Shown in pieces: positions 24,530-39,000 of a DNA stretch of 64,000 bases. Origin of the DNA: Embiotoca jacksoni (Eukaryota > Chordata > Actinopteri > Embiotocidae); contig JAKOON010000006.1 in the NCBI GenBank assembly GCA_022577435.1, positions 18,877,001 to 18,941,000 on the forward strand. The letters are read 5' to 3'. Under the pieces are notes generated by a model. It did not search any database, was not told where the DNA came from, and worked only from the letters and a program-made list of their open reading frames with translations. Both the position numbers and the translations under genes were made by a program. Every line of letters begins with the position of its first letter. Within the stretch, counting starts at the first letter, position 1.

Positions 24530-26980
24530 AATGTTAACAAAACTGTTTATTTCCAAAGGAAATCTCACAAGTTTCTGTTTGCTGGTTTTTACTCCATTCA
24601 GCACTTGCGTGAAATCTTGCTCAAATCTTTCTGCGTATTTACATCAATAAGATCACTACATAATAATTCCTATTTTTGTTTTAATCCTTATTTTTATCCT
24701 CGGTATAGCATTGCTTTGCAAATTGTGTTGTAAACCCTACAGTCTGATCTAATCATGGTAGGACTGCCCCAAAGCTCCCAAAGAATCACACCTGATCGAA
24801 CCAATGCAATAAGAGTTATGTATGTTAATATATAACATTCTTTATCAACACATCTCTGAGCTACACACTGTATGTTCTGTTAAAAGTGCAATAAAAAAAC
24901 ATAAACTCTTGTTTTATTCATTATTATATTGGTGGCTTTACACTTCCTTAACCAGGAGAATCATTTGCTTACTGTGATTGTTTGCACAGGTCTTTGAATG
25001 TTTTACCATTAAGATTAAGATTTGAGAATTCAATGAAATGAAATGTGAAATGACTTTGTCAATAGTTATGTTTCTCAATTTCCCATCCAGTTTCGGTGTT
25101 AAGTTTTCAGTTTGTTGGGGTGCCTCCAAGAGGCCAGAAAATGAATACATATTAAAGTTCTGTGTTTATTATTTAAATTATTTAGGGCCTCTCAGTGTCA
25201 TGGAGCAGCCATTTAGAAGGCTGTTTTCTTCCCGAGGACAGTCATTTAAAACATGTAGTGTTCGCAACATGATGTGATTTCATTGCAAGGTTTAGCTCCT
25301 ACTATGCAAAGTGCTCTGAGCTGATTTAGGTTGTGATTTGGGGTCGACATAAATAAAACTAAATTAAATTTCTCACTGTTAGTAAATGGGGAGAAACAGG
25401 AAATGAGGAAGACCTGAACAATATGTCGAGGTTAAAAAGTGTGAGATAAAACAAAAACGACAGAGAAACAGCTGGTTCAGTGGTGTTTAATCCAGTTTGT
25501 TCTTTAATACAGGTATGCTGGTTTGAAACACACCAGTTTAATATGCACTCTGCCCAGAGTAGGGATGGGCTTCAACAGCATTTTACCAAATCTGAACTTC
25601 ACGTACCAAATTCTTCTGAATCCCCTAATGAATCTTTGACTAATTTTTCCTTTTGCTGCAACAGGAAACACAGAAGTGTTTACTTTAGTTTCTACACCTG
25701 CAGAGTGTGTAGAAACTAAGATAAAACAATTCAGTGGAAATAATATTGACTATATGTAATGGATTATAGCATGGTCACAGACTCTGGCGGGTCACAGTAA
25801 ATGGTATGGGCAGAGCAGAGGTGCTTCTCAGGTTATGAAAAATATCACATTTGACCTACAACATGGTATGGATGGTAGATGAATATTTATTCAGGGGTTC
25901 CCTCCTGCAAATACTGCATTTCACAGTATTTTTTTTTGCTCTCCACCATGTTTATTCATGCAGTCTTGTAAACAACCATTTCCCTGAGTTAGCACTTTTT
26001 TTTTCTTCGCGAATGCCTATAGAGTCATAAAGAGATGAAAGAAGACTTGTGAATGAATGATTCATTTGGGGATTCAATGGCAGTGGAGCTTGGACCTCCA
26101 TCCCTACCCAAGAGCATGACAACCCATGTACGTACTTCTAAACGTATGCTTCACATGACACGTCATCCTCAGTATCCTATTAGTTCAGTGTACAAAAGTT
26201 GTGTTAATTGGCCTCTAACGCTCATATATCATCAACATAGTTTCATCAAACCACAACTTTTCACTGTGATATTATTCTGAATTAAGCTTATTCCTTATAC
26301 AGTAAGTAACCATTCATGCTGTGGTAACCGTTTCTGAAAACCACTGACACATTTACAGATGTCCTTTAAAACTGAGATCACCTGGGTTCTCTGCATCACA
26401 TGGTTATGGCTGGCTTTCATTTTGCAAAACAAATGTGCTTCGATCCACCTACTAACAGTTGTTTGTAGAATTAACTTTGTACAAAATAAAAGTCCTGTCA
26501 GTCACTCTGACACGAAGGCATTTTTCCCTGTTGTTTGGCTTTATGTATAAAACTGATATTTTCCTTGAGGACTTCAGCCCACAGAACCGGAGAGACTGTA
26601 ATTGTTGTGTTTCATGAATGTCAGTGTTTTTCAATAAACAACTCAAGAAAAAAAGTTTGAGTTTCATTCAAATAATGAAAGCATACGTAATGAGACTTTT
26701 TAAAAGTAACTCTTCCTTGTGCAATTAACATTTTACAAAACCTTCCTCTGTATGAGTGTCTCTGTTCTCTGAAAGTTGTGCGGTTGACATTTTTATACAC
26801 ATAAAGGGGAGTACAAATAATTGTTTAATATTTTATATTTCTTGTGAAATCTGAGGGCAAGCGGGGTAAGGTGTAGTATTTATGCACACACTTGTCTATA
26901 GGCCCATCTGTGTGCAGATAAATATCTGTTATTTTGTGTTTGACTTCAGGTTTCACTGTAATTACAGTGTATTTATCGTG
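24530..26980. other. Intergenic, nothing firm recognised
   Basis: AT-rich sequence between the repeat block and the 3' end of camsap3. Short open frames lack family features. It may contain part of the camsap3 3' UTR close to 26980. Confidence 0.5.
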
Positions 26981-26986
26981 TTTATT
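26981..26986 (-). terminator. camsap3: Candidate polyadenylation signal of camsap3
   Basis: AATAAA on the minus strand, only about 30 nt after the stop codon at 27016-27018. This would give an unusually short 3' UTR, so a more distal site is possible. Confidence 0.35.
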
Positions 26987-27015
26987 TAATGATGTGTCAT
27001 TATGTGTTCTGGTCC

Positions 27016-30000
27016 TCACTTGGAAATTATCGCCTTTTTAGTAATGCTCGCTCTCCTGCTTCCTCCTCCACCTGCTCCTCCTCCTCCTCCTCCTTGCCAA
27101 AGATGGCTGGGGATGGTGAAGGCGTCCACGCTCATGCCCATTGTTTTAGAGGGGATGGCACTAAACTGCTTCCTGTCTGAGCTGTATTTGTAGATGGACT
27201 CCACCTGGGTTGAGCTAACTGTCCGTGGGCCCACGCCAGCCAATCGTATCATCTCCTGGGAGTCGGGGTTCATGGTGTAAACGCCTCTGAACTGACAGCT
27301 GGAATCCCGGAAGAGGATGAGGAAGTGGTTGGCAGGACTCTTCTCCATCTCCTGAGATTGGAACAGGGAAAGTGAGGGAAAGAAAATCAACAACAAATCA
27401 TATTAGATGACCAAGTGTGGTGTCTACAATTACACAAAGAACAAGATTAAAAACAAGCCATGAATGATAAATGTCTCAATTAATAATACTTGTGGTTAAT
27501 AGTAAAGTAAAATGACTCCTTTACATCAATTATCTTGCTTTTTTGCGTTTCATTAACCTTCCCAGCGAGGCAGCAGCGAGAGAGAGCGTTGTGAATTATG
27601 TATTTGTTGGACTTGAAGCTCGGTTCTTTGAAGAGTTTTGGACCTGAAAATACAAACACAGGCACACTTGTTTTTGCAAACCTATAATTGTAATGACTTG
27701 TACATCACATACAAGGACTGAAGAAGCTCTGTTTAGTGTTATACCTGTATATTCTGGTGCAGTTGAAGTTCCATTGGAACCAGTCTCCCAGTCCTTATCT
27801 CCGTTTTGATTGGCCAGTCTGCTTGGTGTCACGCATCTTAAGGGTGAATCAGGACGGTTACTGGAGAGAGGTCAAACAGCGGATAAATTAGTCCCTCACA
27901 TTGTTATAAATCACAGCAGACTGCAAAACAGTGAGTAGTGAGTGGCATATTCTATTGCAGTAATTTTGACACTGCAAGCTGAGCACCACAGCTTGAGGCT
28001 TGCAATACCACCAACGACCATCTAGTAATGGTATTAAAGAGACATACCTGTGGGGTTTCTTTGTAGGGTCAGTGCCTTTGTTTCCTGGGTCATCTGTGGC
28101 TGCCAGGTTGAGTGAGGAGTGAGAGTAGACTTTGGTCAACTTAGAGCCTGGGGAAACAAATGTTAAGACATTCAAACAGTTAAGTCATTGAAGTCATCTA
28201 CAAACACCCTTGATTAGTTGACTACTTTTTTCTCTTTTGACTTTACCAGTTGTTCCCTTGGCTGGACTTAGAGACAACTGTGTTTCCTCCCTGGTCATGC
28301 TGCGAGGCCGGGAGCGGCTTTTCTTAGTAGAAGATCGTCCTTGATTGGTGGTTTTCTGCTTAAGCACTTTGTCAAGGTCATCCATGATTCTGAGTTGATG
28401 CCGGCGTGCGTACTCCTCTCGTGTGAAACCTCCACGGCGAACTGGAGTGGCTGGAGGTGTGGGGGAAGGTGAGGTTGTGCCTGCAGGAGGTGTATTGGCC
28501 GGAGATGCCACTCTTTTCTCTGACAGTACTGATCTGAAACCAAGCCAGAGAAATTAGGTTACTTTTACATTTATGCAGCTCAGTTGGACTTTGACAAATT
28601 CGAGAACTGCAAAGTTTGGATGCAAAGAACTGTGTAAACTCCACTTTGTGCAGGTGCTTTCGTAAATGTGTGTGTCTGTGTGTTACCTTTCTTGCTCATG
28701 CCATTGTCTCCTCTTCTTTATCTCCTCAGTTCTCTTCTGCTGTCTTTCCAACAGCAAAGCTCTACGCTGGGCCATCTCCCCTTCACTATGTACCTCCTCC
28801 TACAACCACACAAGCACATTGGCATTCACTCAGCTGTTAAGACAGACTTCATGTGCATGCTAAACTATCTCTTAATTCTCTTTTGCAAGCACTCACCTTA
28901 AAGAAGAACCCAATTCCTCCTCTGGTTTCCTGTTCATTCAGCTCTCCACTTGCTTCCAAAGTCTCAGTCTGTCTCGTGTGCTCTTCGTTGCATTCGGTTG
29001 GTTGTTTTGGCAAATCCCTGGCTTCTGTGGCCATATTCAGTTGCTCAATGGGATCTAAAGGTTCTGCATCGAGTCCCCTTGCTGCTTCGATTGCAGATTC
29101 TGTGTGGTCGCTCATAGAATCAGAGGAAAACTCATGCCCCTCATCGGTTGGTTCATCACTGCCTCCCTCAGGCCCTCCATGAGATGATAATGACACCCCT
29201 ATCAGGCTGAAGCGTTTCCCTGCACCTGCGGCTCTTCCTCCATCACCTACTGCGCTGTACGCAGCAGACAGGGACAAAGTCTCGCTCTCAAATGAGCACT
29301 CAGAAGGAGCACCAGAGCTGCTGCCACAAGCAGCCCCCTGGCGATCTTGTTTGGGCTGTGGCAAGACCGGCAGCCCTCCAACAGCCTCCCCATCTTCCTG
29401 CTCCAACTCCAGGCTGAACTGGGTGGGTGTCTCGCTCGAGCCTGTGTCTGAGGTGTTCTCATCGGGATGTGGCTGTTGGGTAGGCTGAGGAGGCTCCTGA
29501 GGAGTCCGGGGCCCACCGATGCGGAAGGAAGACGAGGTCTGTACCTGACACTTGCTGGGGGACACTCGTCGCAGGTGGGGGAGTGTGTCCACATTGTGGG
29601 TTGGTGTCAAGGCCCGATTGAGCGGAGGAAACTTGAGTTCAGAGGGTCGTGGGTGCGGCTGATGTTGAGAACGTGGGTGGTGTTTGGGGCTGCGGGGAGT
29701 GGAGGAAGATTGAATCTTAGTGCGAGGAGCTGGGCAGGAGGAGGAGACAACAGTTTTTGGGGAAGTGGACGAGGAAAGAACGTGAGAACGTCGTGATGGG
29801 GAAGAAACAGAAGGAGGACTGGAAACAGCAGGAATCACCCAAGCTTTACTGGTGCTCCTGGTAGAAGTCTTTGTCGGGGTGTGAGGAGGGGTTTTGACTG
29901 GCATTTTGGTATTACTTGTAGTTGTTGATTTTGGAGTGGTTCTGGGTGTATTTTTAGGTCTTTGGTTGCCCATGAGCTGCTGTTGCTGTTCAGTAAGTTT

Positions 30001-33000
30001 CTGCATGTCCTTCTGTAGTGACTGCAATGCTTCACTCAGTTTCTGCACCACCTCATTGCACTCCACTATGACAGCTTCACCTGCTTTCTCTGCTCCTTTT
30101 TCTTTCTCTGCTCCTTTTTCTTTCTCTGCTCCTTTTTCTTTCTCTGCTCCTTTTTCTTTTTCTGCCCCTTTCTTACTTTCAATAGAGAATGTGACCTGCT
30201 TCTCTAACCGAGGAAGATTAGAAACAGATGGCTTCTCTTTGTCCTTCTCACCATCTTTCTCTTTCTTTTCTTTCTCCTCCTCCTGTTTCAGTTGTTCCTC
30301 CATGCAAGTGAGACGCTCCTCCAGGGTGAGATTATCCTCCTCTGCTCCCTCCATGCCTCCCTCTCCTTGCTCTCTTTTCAGTTGAAGGAAAGCAGTTTTT
30401 CCCAGCCTCTGTCTGTGCCTTGCAAAAATGGCTTCGATACGTCTTTTTTGGGCTTCAATGCTTTTGCGTTTTTCCTCAAGACGAGCCCCCAGCTCCCAGG
30501 CCTCAGAGCCTGGTTCAGGGCCTCGGGGACCGGGGCTGTCCTGGCGACCAGGTGCTCCTGAAGGGGTGGAGGGTGTGTGTGGAGTTCCTGGGGTTGTTGG
30601 GGTTGGAGCAGAACTTGACTCTTCCCCAGGAGTAGCAGGTTGCCTTCTTCGGTTGTCTCGTCGCTCAGCAAAGCTTGTCATGCGTGGACTGTTGTTTGTG
30701 CTGTGGGTTCCCTGCTGACCATTGCCGGGTCGAATATTACCAGGGGCGTTTCTAGGCGTATCATCCGATGCTTCAGAGGAGTCAACGCTGCCATCTCGTA
30801 GAACAGAGTCGTCGTCACGTGACATATCTGAGCTGCGTCCCGATCTCTCCCTCTTCTCTCCACCTTCTTGCCTTTCAGTATCCCCCACTACTCCTCCCGC
30901 TGGCCGGTAGAGGATCCCAGAACGACAGGGAGCAGAGCTACTGAGCTGGGGATTATCCTCTTCTTGGCAGTGCAGAAAGAAACCTGCAGGAGCTCCTTCA
31001 GGACGTAACCTGGGCTCCGGTCTGCCTGCCAGCACTCCTCTACCAGTTTTCTCAAGTGTCCGTCCCTTCTTCCGGTCTTTGCTATCAGGCATATGAACCG
31101 CCTGTAGCGCCTCCTCAATGGTCGGCAGCTCTCCCATGGGTGTTGTGTGAGCATAGGGCCCCCATGAAGACCGCTGCGATGGGGCTGAGGCACTGACCAG
31201 GTGGCTGAGGTCCTCTGGAGGGCTGTATGGGACACGAGTCAACCCTGCTGATGTCACCGGTGAGTTCATTGCAGGGATGCCGGCGGTGAGGCTGTCAGTG
31301 CCGTCAGTGCTGACAGAGCGAAAGACAGAATCGATTGGGTTTCCCATGACAATGTCAACATCACTGTCCAGCCCAAATGGGATGCTGAAAGTCACTGCTG
31401 ACAGAGGACGACTGCAGAGAGGTGGGTGACAACGGATAGATGGACAGATGGATGGGTTGTGTCAAAAAGTATGGAAAAGCAGAGACCACAGAAGCAAAAG
31501 TAAGAAGATTGAAAAATTAAGATAAAACATGAAGGCAACACAACATTTACCATTGAAACCACATCAAGTTTAGAGGTGTGTCTACCTGATTTGTTTCTTT
31601 GTCCAACCTTTATTTTCTGCAAAAAAGATTAAAGATAAATAAGTTTATGAAAAGTCTAATGGTTAAGTGCATTCAAATGCATAATATTGATGGATAGAAT
31701 AAATACATTTGATATCTGCAATAGTTCTTACCTGGTGACAATGGGGAGGAGATGGGAACAAAGGGTTGTTTGAAGATGAAGGAGGGAGAACCACTGAAAA
31801 AAGACAATATGGTTTTAGAATACAACAAATATGAAGTGCTTCACTATATTGTATCTGTGTTGCAGTTTGATTTCAGGCCTGAAACTTTTGGCGAAGGTTT
31901 TTACAGATTTTTCTCTAGAATAATCTCCTTGTCTTAAGCAGGTCTTAATTGAAAATATTTGTCATGTTTACTTAGAGTTTTATCAGGTTTTGCCAAAATA
32001 CATTGACTGTTCACTTCATTAGTAACACCTGTTCAACTACTTGTTCAAATAAATATCTAATCAGCCAATCATGTGGCAGAAACTCACTCTATCTAAGCAT
32101 GTAGGCATGCTAAAGAGGATCTTCAAACCAATTTTCAATGGGGAAGAAAGGTGCAGCAACTGTGTGATGCCATCATGTCAACATGGACCAAAGTCTCTGA
32201 GGAATGTTTCCAGCACCGTGTTAAATCTAAGCTGTGAAGAATTAAAGCAGTTTTGAGGGCAGATAGAAGTATAAATAGGATGCTGGTACCTGTTGCTGTT
32301 CCCAGTGACTGGATTTGTACAGTCTAGTAATCCTGAAACATCTGAAAGACACAGAAACACATTAATTTCAGGTTCTATTGATAAATCTAAAAATTCGGCA
32401 TAAAACGTGCTTAAACTCAGTATAACAATGACAAAGAAATGTTCTTATGAATGTGATGAAGACACAAACCTGAGAGATCAATGGGTTGTATGGGCTGGAC
32501 AAAATCAGGCTTCTTAACCTCAAACCACTCCAGCAGCTCTGCTATGAAGCTCATGATGTTCAGCTGAGGAAAAGGCCTTGTTAGGTTAACACAGATGGAG
32601 GTGACAACATATTCACAGATTATGGAGGCACAATTAGCTTTGATGACTTTGGTTTAGAAGGAAAGCAAAATCATAGACTGTCAATTTGAATAAAAATGTG
32701 TCAGGACGGCACCATCTCAAAGTGTACTGCAGGGAAAGTGAATGATCAATACTTTTAAGAGGGACCACTGTACTGCACTTGCGCTGCCAACTTGTGGTTA
32801 CACTATTCTCTAGACACACCCATTATAGTGCACAATCGTACATAACAGTGGGTTGCAGAAAAATGACAGAACGATGAAAAGGCCAAACAAAACAGTAATG
32901 ATGGGTGTAGTCAGACGTCACAGAAGGTTTAACTTTTCAGCCAACAGAAATATTTTCCTCCAGATGGAATTAAATGTGTTACTGTGGAAATTCTTTGTTA

Positions 33001-35983
33001 AACATGTGTGAACATAATTTTTTTCCATCTATACTTCTCAGTTGCATGAAAGTTTCTGTATTAGCTAACCACAGTGTAACGTCAAAGATCAGAGTGCTTA
33101 CATGCAGAGTCGATGGCGCGTAGAGCAGGTCCTCCACAGCCAGGGGGCAGCAGCTCTGTAAGCTGCTCTCACAAAAATCTTTGATCATCTGCAGGTTGTA
33201 CAAACTGTCCGCCACTGACATGGTGTCCTTCAGGCACACATCTGGAAGGTGCAGATAAAAGAAAACATATTAATATTCAGTATATAATGTATACGTGCAG
33301 ACGTACAGGCCTGTCAGCAAGAAGTTATTAAATACTCCTTAAAAAAACACATTAGTTTCCCATGTTTTCCACATGCGATCACATGTATGACACATACTTA
33401 CCACATATGGCAAAAAAAAAGATTAAATGAAGGAAATATCTGGAAGAGCTTTCACACTGGAATATATATTCACACATTACACCATGAAAATGTTCAAAAA
33501 ATACATGTTTTACATGTGCACAATTCTTTAAATTCCAACAGCAGAATATAAATGGCTGCAAGGCATCCATCCATCCATTATCTGTACCCGCTTTATCCTA
33601 AACAGGGTCACGGGGGGGCCGCAGCCTATCCCAGCTCACTTTGGGCGAAGGCACGGTCGCCAGTCTATCACAGGGCCAACACATAGAGACAGACGGAAAC
33701 AAAGACCATTCAACCTCACATTCACACCTGAAGGCAATTTTTTGTAGAATCACCAATTAATCTGAGGTGCATGGTTTTGGACAGTGGGAGGACGCCAGAG
33801 TACCCAGAGAGAACCCACACAGGCACAGGGAGAACATGCAGACTCTGCACAGAAAGGCCCAGGCCGGGAATGGACCCCGGAACCGTTTCGCTGTGAGGCG
33901 ACAAGACTAACCACTGTGCCGCCGCTGCAAGGCATGCTGGTGTCAATTCTAAAATCTAATGTAAAAATAATTCTACACATTTTAGTGATCAGGGAATGCA
34001 TTTATTCAAGTTACCATCTATATTTTTTTTTTAAATGATGGGCTCATTATTCCAGCTGTTGAGTGTTTGAATGCATTCTTACATCAGCCAAATATAAATA
34101 TTTCATCATCCAGTCTGTACATTTAGGCGTGTGTGTTTGAGTTCATGTGTGTACCCTCTAGAGGCAGCAGGCTGGGGCAGTAATAGTGCAGCACAGCAGC
34201 TACTGCGCAGCCATTAGACAGATCTTTGACCGCAGAAACCAGAGGGAAAGTAGGAGTCAGCTTAGACTGTACTTTGTCCTTCCTATAGCGGATCTGGAGG
34301 GGAAGAGAGAGGGAAGAAGGAGGATGGTCAGATAAGAGGGTACAAAGTAGAAGAGTTTGAGCAAGTGAGAGAGAAAAAGGGGAGGAGAGGAGAGATCATA
34401 AGAGAAAGGCAGACAGGAAAAAAACAGATATGAAAATAGATTAAAGGGTCATGTAAAATACAAGTTATGGTTAAGAGAGCTTAAAGGAAATACTTGTATA
34501 AAACCAGCCAGGATTGTCTTTTCATCAGGCAAAAAATAAAAGCACTGATTCAAACTGCGCAGCCAGCCAAACTCCAGGAAAAGAGAAGAAAACACACAGA
34601 AAGGAAGCACAAGACCAATGATGCCTCAATTAATTCATATTTACACACACACCAACCAGAGGCTTCAGTGCAAAGGTTTAAAAAAAGACATTACAAACAA
34701 CAACAAAAAGAATATATAATGAAGACAAAACATGAGTGAAAATGAGGATGTTTGTCCTCCGGTGTCCATGCAGCAGAAACAGATGACAATGTACGCCCTG
34801 ACTTCTGATCAGGTACAAACTACATAATCAGATCAACTAATAGACTGCATCGCTCTTTAACGCCCATGAGATCAAACACACGCAAAAATAATACAAATGC
34901 TGCACGTCTGCAGGTGCATCAACTGTAACTTGTGCTGTTACACCACCTTGTTGGAGGAGGGCAAAGATGCTGAGTGTGAAAGAGTAACATGCAGTCTTAT
35001 TATGCCTCCTATAACATGGCTTTGTAACATAAAAACATAATGAATGTGGATAAACAGTGTTAAACCGTAATGGGGTTTATTGATCTTTCCAGCCTCGGGG
35101 CTGGAGAGGGGGTTAGTTTGCAGTCAGTCAGTCATTGGTCGACAGTGCGGGTGAGGTGTGGCGATTGGTCAGTCTGTCGGTCGGTCGAGTGCGTTGCTAC
35201 GGGAGACATGGAGGATGAGGGTGAGAGAAGAGGTGTTATACATTACCACTGGTGGCTTATTCCCCGACTCCTTCAAACAAAAAGCGATAGCATGCTGGAT
35301 GGGGGATGGCAGAGAGAGGGAAACAAGCATAAATGACAAGGGGGTCGGTCATCATGGGAACCGCCACACCCACAAAGTCACACGGCACTGCTCCAGCAGA
35401 GAGGAGCGGGGGAGGGGGGGGGGAGGAGGAGGAGGAGGAGGAGAGGAAGGGGACAAACAAAGGGGGCAGAAAGATTTTTTAATAATCAGGGAGGAAGTCA
35501 GTTCACCTCCCTCCTTCCTCTCCAGCATCTCCTCCTCCCCCCTCCGCTCTGATATTTATTTTGAGATGAATGTAGCAAAGTCAGAAACACCCAAAGTGTC
35601 CAAAACATCATCAGTTGACATTAATCAGCAGTTACAGGACATATCAGCCATCTAACGGTCAGTTTATAAGGTCAGCAGATACTCTGTATTCAATATAACC
35701 GTCCTACACAAAGGCACTTTTCATGAGGGGACAGATTAGACGTGTGTGTGACATTTCCAGCAGGCACAATAAAGTCAGCCATAGCAGATGGACGGACAGA
35801 GAGAAAAGCAGACAAGAGAAGAGTACACTTACGGGGACTAGTTTCCAGTACCAACGGGTGGACTGACACTGCCAGAGAGCGAGGAATGACAGAGACACAC
35901 CAGGGGAGAGAACAGAGAGGCAGAGCAGGGACGATGTTAGAAGCCTCGGCGTCACAGAAATGATCATGCATGTGAGTTTATGA

Positions 35984-36064
<81 letters not shown>

Positions 36065-39000
36065 GGAGGTGCCTTTACCGTTTCTTGAATAGGCTGCAGG
36101 TCTGTACACGTCTGAGACTTTGGGGGTTCTTCTTCTTCTGTGTTTTCTCTCAACGTCTGGTTCAACTGCAAGAGGATTAAAGAATTTCAATGTTTTTTTT
36201 TAGAACTGTTTTTGTTTTTGTTTCAGGAAATTGTTATCCACAATAGCAAAAAAAATGACAGTGCTTTATTAACATGAAAAAATGAATCAAATCAAATCAT
36301 GAATTAATCCTTTATCCACATGACATAAAAACAGGAAAACAAATCAACTGCACACACCATCATCCTCACAGTCAAACACTTACACATAAAAAAATTATGA
36401 TGAAAAAAAAAAAATAAACAACTAAGGCTGAAAAAAGGAGAAAAAAATAATTAAATAAATAATTAAAACATAATGAAATTAAAACATATGAATACAATAT
36501 TAACAAATAATATTGTTTCATTATTGATAGATCCCAGTAGTGCTTCCAGCATAGTTTTTTTTAATAGCACACCTCAATCAACACTTTGGACAAAACAATA
36601 ACAACAACAAAACTTTACAATAAACAACACAGTATCATCTGACATGCCAGACTGTATTTTCTCTTTCTCTGGCTCATCATAACATAAAGTTAATTTCTTT
36701 AACATGAGTTTTCTAAGAAAGTTTGGTTTCCTGGTTGTTGAGGCACCAACCTATTGCCCAGTGTGACTGTGTCTAATATCAGCAGGGTGCTCAGAGTCAT
36801 GCCTAAAACTGTTAGTGATGTCATGCTGTATGTGATCATCTTATCTACATGAGGTTTAAATTGTGAAAAACTGTGACAGGACCATTGGTTGAGAGTGACA
36901 TCAGCGCTGTTGCCATGGTTTCGTGGTCTCACCCTGTTGACCCAGAAGAGCAGAGCGTTCTCCCACGGAGCCCCGACACCCATCTGCTCCGCTTCGGCCG
37001 CCATCTTCACGCGGCCCACCGTCTCTTTGGCAGCCAGCGACATCAGCGAGTCAATGAGTGCGAGGTGGGCTTTCTGCACCAATCAGGGACAAGAAGGATA
37101 AATTCAACACCTGAGCACACAGTGACAGACGGTGTGACCAAGAATGGAACTTTTTTGCAAAGTTGGAAATGACAATCTTAAGACACTAATACCCATTATT
37201 TAGTAGTATTTCTATTTTGGTTACTCTAATGCATTACAGATGGTAATATTGTGCTTTTAACACCACTACATTCAAAAAATAATTGCATACTTTGCATTTT
37301 TTCCCTACTTTACTTCCTTATTATTATTATTATTATTATTATTTTTCTTTTCTTTTTCCCTTCACTCTATTTACTTCCTTCTTTTGTTTCCCTACTTTTC
37401 TTTCATCTTTCCTCCTTTCCCTTTCTTCACCTGATATCTTCCTTTGGAAACTTAGGTAGATTTTGCTTCAACACCTTTTTCCTTTATCTTCTGTAAATAC
37501 AACTGGTCAGCCTGCATTTAAATAAAATTTAAAAAAAAAAAAAAAACACGCACCGCCTTGATTGGCGTGTTGCTAAGGTCGTCCTCGGTGACGTCTGCAT
37601 CCTGAACTTTAGGAGTGAAACCTTTCTTCATGAGGAACTGCAGCAGGGCAGAGTTGTCAGCTGGTGATCCCTGCGACGCCGGCAGAGAGACCCCGTGCGC
37701 CTGGGCCAGCAGGGCCTGAGCTCGGCAGTAGATCTCCGGGGAGAGAAGCAGCTTGGAGACGGCCGGCTTGAGGTGCTCTTGTTCATATTGGTCCTTGTAA
37801 AGCGGCTCTCGCAGCTCCACAGGAACATTTTCTGAAAAAGGAACGACGACAGTGTCACTGAGCTTCTTGTCATGTTTGTGGCGTGTTGGTCTGTCAATTG
37901 GCCCACCGATTTGAAATATTTCAATAATTACACTGGTGAACAAAGACTTTGTCTCATCCCATATTTTTGTAGGCTATATTCCAATGTGTTTTCAAAATGT
38001 CTTTATCTTTCAGTCATATATGTTTTGTTCCAGCAGACTCATATGAACATGGAAAAGTGGAGCCGTGGAATGTGGACCTCCTCTGGCAGACGATTGACCT
38101 TGAAGAGGGATGTTCCTGAGGTCAAATAGGAACCTAATCATACATTTATACATTTTAAAAGTAGGTTTGTACTTATTATAAGTGTAACAACAGCCTTATC
38201 AATGAGTAAGTAATATTCAATTATTTAGAAGGACAAAAAAAGTTTACATTTTGTTACTCAGTATTTTCAGATAGAAGAAAACTAGACATTCATGATACCA
38301 GGAAGAGGAATCCTTCTGAATTTAATTTGCTATACTAACCTCCATGACATGCCCTACTTCCTATTTAGCAGCGTCCCAGCTCATTAAAAAGGTGTCCAAT
38401 TTGAATTCCATATTCAACTATAAACATTATTAGGCATAAATAAACAAGTTTCCACCGTAAAATGTAATGAGGTTTTGTATCCTCTCCACTTTTATCTTGC
38501 CTGTAAAACACTTGGACAACGATTGGCGCCCTCTTGTTTTCATCCTGATGAGTATATTAGACTTGTGCTGCAGTTAGATGGCCCCAAAAAAGTGTTCACC
38601 AGTCAGGTCTAAGTTAACCAGAAACAAGTATAAGGTGTCACAAACCCAAAACGTTATGCCCTCATATTTGGACGTTGGAGGGTTTTAAAGTGAAATGTTT
38701 CAACAACTATTGAAAAAACTGCCATTAAATTTAATCCAGGATTTTATTTCATTTTACTGGTACTGTGTTGAGCCGTTAACTTCTCATCTAGTGCTATCTT
38801 CACATTTTCAGTTTGCCTAAATACATGCAAAACTCATAACATCTGATCTGCTTTGTGTATTGTGTGCTGTACTAATTAGTACTGAATCAAGATAGTGATC
38901 AGAACAAAGATTACGTCGGTTTAGCATTAGCATGTTAGCATCCTGGAAGCAGTTATCATACTGAAGTAAAGAGGTAAGACTTCTTTTCGCATCTCTTTTA

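Noticed and set aside
29247..30910. Several long plus-strand and alternate minus-strand frames over the camsap3 large exon
   Set aside because: They are antisense or off-frame shadows of a 2.5-kb coding exon with biased composition.
31392..31622. Minus-strand frame across camsap3 intron at 31392-31622
   Set aside because: It reads through intronic sequence. The real exons are 31616-31586 and 31411-28897, which restore the conserved SRPLS-AVTFS junction.
35979..36190. Poly-(Cys-Val) and poly-(His-Thr) frames over CA/GT arrays here and elsewhere
   Set aside because: They are microsatellite translations. The only real coding part nearby is the camsap3 exon 36165-36079.
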